This document shows positions 63,501 through 64,000 of a stretch of 64,000 bases of DNA, one piece after another. The number at the start of each line of letters is the position of its first letter. Positions within the stretch are counted from its first letter, which is position 1. The notes beneath the pieces are model-generated. The model was not told the origin of the DNA and did not search any database. It saw only the letters and a list, made by a program, of their open reading frames with translations. The stretch is from positions 1 through 64,000 of the forward strand of contig NZ_JABWCV010000014.1 in NCBI RefSeq assembly GCF_013371085.1, written 5' to 3'. The position numbers and the translations under genes are program-made. The stretch is from Vreelandella maris. Lineage in GTDB: Bacteria > Pseudomonadota > Gammaproteobacteria > Pseudomonadales > Halomonadaceae.

Positions 63501-64000
63501 CTGTCACACTGTTATCGCTTTGCCAAGCGCTGCTGGTCACTGGCAATGTCCTGCTGATTGCCGTCTCGCCACTGATTGGCGCATCGTTAGCCCCAAGCGC
63601 GTCTTGGTCGACCGCTCCGGTTGCCACCCAGTGGCTTGGACTGATGTGCGCGACCATTCCTGCTTCGTTGATCATGGCAAGGTTGGGCCGTAAGCGCGGT
63701 TTCATGCTGGGCAACCTCGTTGGTCTAATCGGCGCGCTGGTTGCTGTGCAGGCGCTGATCGGCGAGCGCTTTGGGCTGTTTTTGTTGGCAACTTGGTTAA
63801 TTGGTATCGGCATTGGCTTTGGCCAGCTCTATCGCTTTGCCGCGGTAGAAGCTGCGCCTACGCCGATGCGTGATCGCGCGATTGGCTTGGTAATGGGTGG
63901 CGGTGTGCTGGCCGCGTTTGCCGGGCCATGGCTGGCAAGAGTAAGCCGTGAGCTGGGCGAAGTGCCGTTTCTGGGCAGCTTTGTTGGTTTAGCCGCACTC
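63491..64000 (+). CDS. MFS transporter, N-terminal part (runs off the end)
   Basis: An open frame from ATG 63491 to the end of the window gives 170 residues with the MFS pattern: five or six membrane helices, MARLGRKRGF as the helix 2-3 loop motif, and LIGIGIGFGQLYRFAAVEA. The start overlaps the stop of the frameshifted regulator by ten bases, so the two are one transcript and the regulator probably controls it. The substrate is unknown and the C-terminal half is missing. Confidence 0.85.
   Translation, partial: MPLTVTLLSLCQALLVTGNVLLIAVSPLIGASLAPSASWSTAPVATQWLGLMCATIPASLIMARLGRKRGFMLGNLVGLIGALVAVQALIGERFGLFLLATWLIGIGIGFGQLYRFAAVEAAPTPMRDRAIGLVMGGGVLAAFAGPWLARVSRELGEVPFLGSFVGLAAL

Overview
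The window reads as chromosomal DNA of a moderately GC-rich gammaproteobacterium, most likely a Halomonas-type organism (Halomonadaceae). This rests on gene content only: the Tat-exported formate dehydrogenase locus with DUF3305/DUF3306 partners, a DctPQM/MatAB malonate locus, codBA, the reductive pyrimidine pathway, phosphatidylcholine synthase and the yjfI-to-yjfC stress operon. No rRNA, tRNA, CRISPR array, prophage or complete insertion sequence was seen. Nearly all of the sequence is coding, in tight operons.

Layout. 1-5.5 kb: the tail of an unknown ORF, a DUF1127 gene facing a MocR regulator with repeated octamers between them, a uracil-DNA glycosylase-like gene, phosphatidylcholine synthase, a frameshifted tag glycosylase, a GNAT acetyltransferase, and a lumazine synthase behind an FMN riboswitch. 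5.5-13.9 kb: codBA with a good sigma-54 promoter, then a TetR regulator divergent from an RND efflux pair across a perfect 48-bp palindrome, then an orphan metal-siderophore binding protein. 14-22.3 kb: reductive pyrimidine catabolism (preA, preT, dihydropyrimidinase, beta-ureidopropionase), a divergent NCS1 permease and a LysR regulator. 22.3-25.5 kb: a membrane PAS-PAS-GGDEF-EAL protein with a perfect FNR/Anr box upstream. 25.5-41.3 kb: a molybdoenzyme island. It has a leftward operon fdhD-mobA-moeA-moaA-G3E GTPase and a rightward formate dehydrogenase operon (DUF3305, DUF3306, polyferredoxin, TorD chaperone, small Tat protein, alpha, beta, gamma), followed by DUF1244, moaB and a second moeA. 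41.2-51 kb: a leftward Wsp-like alternative chemosensory operon (MCP, CheB, CheR-TPR, CheA-REC, CheY, Hpt-REC-REC-GGDEF, CheW, CheW-like) whose probable output is c-di-GMP. 51.3-55.5 kb: the complete yjfI-J-K-L-M-C operon. 55.6-62.4 kb: malonate use (TRAP transporter dctPQM, malonyl-CoA decarboxylase, malonyl-CoA synthetase) with a divergent FCD-type GntR regulator. 62.5-64 kb: a frameshifted GlxA-type AraC regulator overlapping an MFS transporter that runs off the end.

How it fits together. Cytosine imported by CodB and deaminated by CodA gives uracil, which the pre/hyd/ureidopropionase operon can open to beta-alanine, ammonia and CO2; the RpoN promoter on codBA suggests nitrogen control. 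The molybdenum cofactor genes flank and serve the formate dehydrogenase. Two c-di-GMP enzymes, one with intact diguanylate cyclase motifs and one with intact phosphodiesterase motifs, tie sensory input to lifestyle. The least understood parts are the Wsp-like operon with its double-receiver Hpt cyclase and the yjf operon with its PspA-like protein, ATP-grasp ligase and candidate lipoprotein. Two genes (tag and the glxA-like regulator) each carry a single-base frameshift, which may be real or an assembly error.
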